Shown in pieces: positions 45,491-46,482 of a DNA stretch of 46,482 nucleotides. How positions within the stretch are numbered: the first letter of the stretch is position 1; each line of letters opens with the position of its first letter. The stretch comes from an uncultured Bacilli bacterium. GTDB lineage: Bacteria; Bacillota_I; Bacilli_A; RF39; UBA660. Under the pieces are notes generated by a model. The model had not been told where the DNA came from and searched no databases. It was given only the letters and a program-made list of their open reading frames with translations. A program made the translations under genes and the position numbers. The DNA is taken from NCBI GenBank assembly GCA_944350315.1, contig CALVON010000024.1, positions 1 to 46,482 on the forward strand. Reading direction: 5' to 3'.

Positions 45491-46279
45491 ATGGATATTG
45501 AAGCAAAAATAGAAAATCCTGTATGTATAAGACTTGGCGATACTGAAAATGTGATACTAGCAGACGAAGTAAATAAACAAAGTAATCCTCTTGTACCAGG
45601 AGTAATGTTTGGTGGTAATCATTATGGGTTTGTGCTAATCACAGACATAAATGGTAAACAAAAAGAAATGGTATATCCAACTCAATGTAGGATTGATGCA
45701 GTTGGCATTGAAGGAGGTACTTTAAAAATCTTTGAAGAAGGGAAAAAAACTTCTTGGAGATTTAGTAAGTCTGGAAAATTAGAACACTCTATATTTGGAG
45801 AATTTACTGATGAATATAGGAGTAGATTTAATACAATAGTAGAACATTATGATATGTTTATGGGAGAACCTGTTTTTAAAAATCCACTATGTGTTAAAAT
45901 TGCAAGAAATCCAGAGCAAAGTGTAATTTTAAAAGATGAACTTGTTCAACAAGATTATCCTTTACACCCAGGTGTAATGTTAGGAACAGAACATTATGGT
46001 TTTATCTTAATAATTGATACTGATAAAGGACAAAAAGAAGTTTATTATCCTACTCAAAATAGAGTGGATGCAATTGGTATTGAGGGTGATGAACTTGGAG
46101 ATTTAAAGGTTTTTGAAAATGGGAAATATCATCCTTGGCTTTTCTCTTATGACGGTAAATTTAAACAAGAAGCATCATATAATCCTTATTCAAGAAGGGA
46201 TAAAGCATTTGTTGAAGATGTATATGGATTAAATATGGAAGATGCAGCAGATCGTTTTACTTTGAAAATGAAAAAATAA
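45491..46279 (+). CDS. Unknown protein made of two internal repeats
   Basis: The 262-aa protein is soluble with no signal peptide. Residues 9-92 and 131-220 are clear copies of one domain: NP-[VL]-C, VIL-x-DE, PGVM-x-G, HYGF-x-LI, QKE, YPTQ-x-R-x-DA-x-GIEG, and an ending with W-x-FS. I do not recognise the domain. GGGGAGG precedes the start. It is divergent from the LRR pair and shares a short regulatory region with it, and may function with it. Confidence 0.8.
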   Translation: MDIEAKIENPVCIRLGDTENVILADEVNKQSNPLVPGVMFGGNHYGFVLITDINGKQKEMVYPTQCRIDAVGIEGGTLKIFEEGKKTSWRFSKSGKLEHSIFGEFTDEYRSRFNTIVEHYDMFMGEPVFKNPLCVKIARNPEQSVILKDELVQQDYPLHPGVMLGTEHYGFILIIDTDKGQKEVYYPTQNRVDAIGIEGDELGDLKVFENGKYHPWLFSYDGKFKQEASYNPYSRRDKAFVEDVYGLNMEDAADRFTLKMKK

Positions 46280-46292
46280 TAAGTGGTGTTAT

Positions 46293-46482
46293 ATGCGATT
46301 TTGGAAATTTATAAAGGATGAGTTTAACAGAATTCAAAACCAACAAGAATCACAAAATAGTAACTCACAAGATAGTGAAGAACAAGATATGAGTAATAGT
46401 TCATCACAACAAAGTGAAACCCAAGAACAATCAAGTCAATCACAAAGTGATAGTTCTGAACAAAGCCAAGAAACTTCTCAAC
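46293..46482 (+). CDS. Ser/Gln/Glu-rich protein, 3' end outside window
   Basis: ATG 46293, with AAGTGGTG upstream, is 13 bp after the previous stop. The 63 visible residues begin MRFWKFIKDEFNRIQNQQES and continue as low-complexity Ser, Gln and Glu with no stop to the edge. The composition suggests a disordered linker ahead of a domain outside the window. It is probably cotranscribed with the two-repeat gene. Confidence 0.65.
   Translation, partial: MRFWKFIKDEFNRIQNQQESQNSNSQDSEEQDMSNSSSQQSETQEQSSQSQSDSSEQSQETSQ

Larger units (their letters stand above)
36815..46482. mobile_element. Probable left part of an integrated element (ICE, prophage or plasmid-like)
   Basis: Homology of the dac gene ends near 36815. 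Everything to the right is accessory: a mobile-type replication protein, giant LRR proteins and unknown genes, with no housekeeping gene up to the window edge. No integrase, relaxase or clear attachment repeat is visible, so the element type and its right end are unknown. The boundary is inferred from the truncated gene. Confidence 0.5.

Overview
The window is a low-GC, AT-rich bacterial chromosome segment. Compact gene spacing, strong Shine-Dalgarno sites (AGGAGG and GGTGAT types), T-box leaders, a Gram-positive LexA regulon and Bacillota-type housekeeping genes point to Bacillota, probably a host-associated, reduced lineage near Bacilli/Mollicutes (an RF39-like gut bacterium would fit; this is inference). 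The standard code applies: Trp is TGG throughout, and one gene ends in TGA. No rRNA, tRNA or CRISPR array was seen.

Layout. 1-2266: the end of a response-regulator receiver domain, then a threonine T-box and thrS. 2332-9438: a secreted dockerin/cohesin membrane-anchored protein, then a compact Tad-type pilus/secretion cluster (two TadE-like pseudopilins, TadZ, TadA, TadB, TadC). 9501-16483: YebC regulator, a small protein, YunB, a ZIP metal transporter (minus strand), ddl-ruvA-ruvB, and a large PepSY-like membrane protein. 16572-21984: lexA divergent from a 46-aa membrane microprotein with three LexA-like boxes between them, a YhcC-type radical SAM protein, mtaB, and a glucosaminidase/LysM protein without a signal peptide. 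22050-28887: frr, a hypothetical gene, a phenylalanine T-box with pheST, an RluA-family pseudouridine synthase and an orphan ATP-grasp protein. 29086-35685: a fused ABC transporter, then the str operon (rpsL, rpsG, fusA) and tuf. 35733-36859: a YugP-like protein that has lost its zinc ligands and a DacF-type carboxypeptidase cut off after its SxN motif.

From about 36.82 kb to the right edge the content changes to accessory genes. It holds a mobile-element type helix-turn-helix replication protein, an unknown protein, two very large tandem leucine-rich-repeat proteins sharing a C-terminal Cys-rich domain, a divergent protein made of two internal repeats, and the start of a Ser/Gln-rich protein. 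The truncated dac gene suggests this is the left part of an integrated element that runs past the window. The LRR pair with its divergent partner is the best candidate here for an undescribed system. The divergent lexA microprotein, likely an SOS division inhibitor, is the best candidate for a small new regulator.
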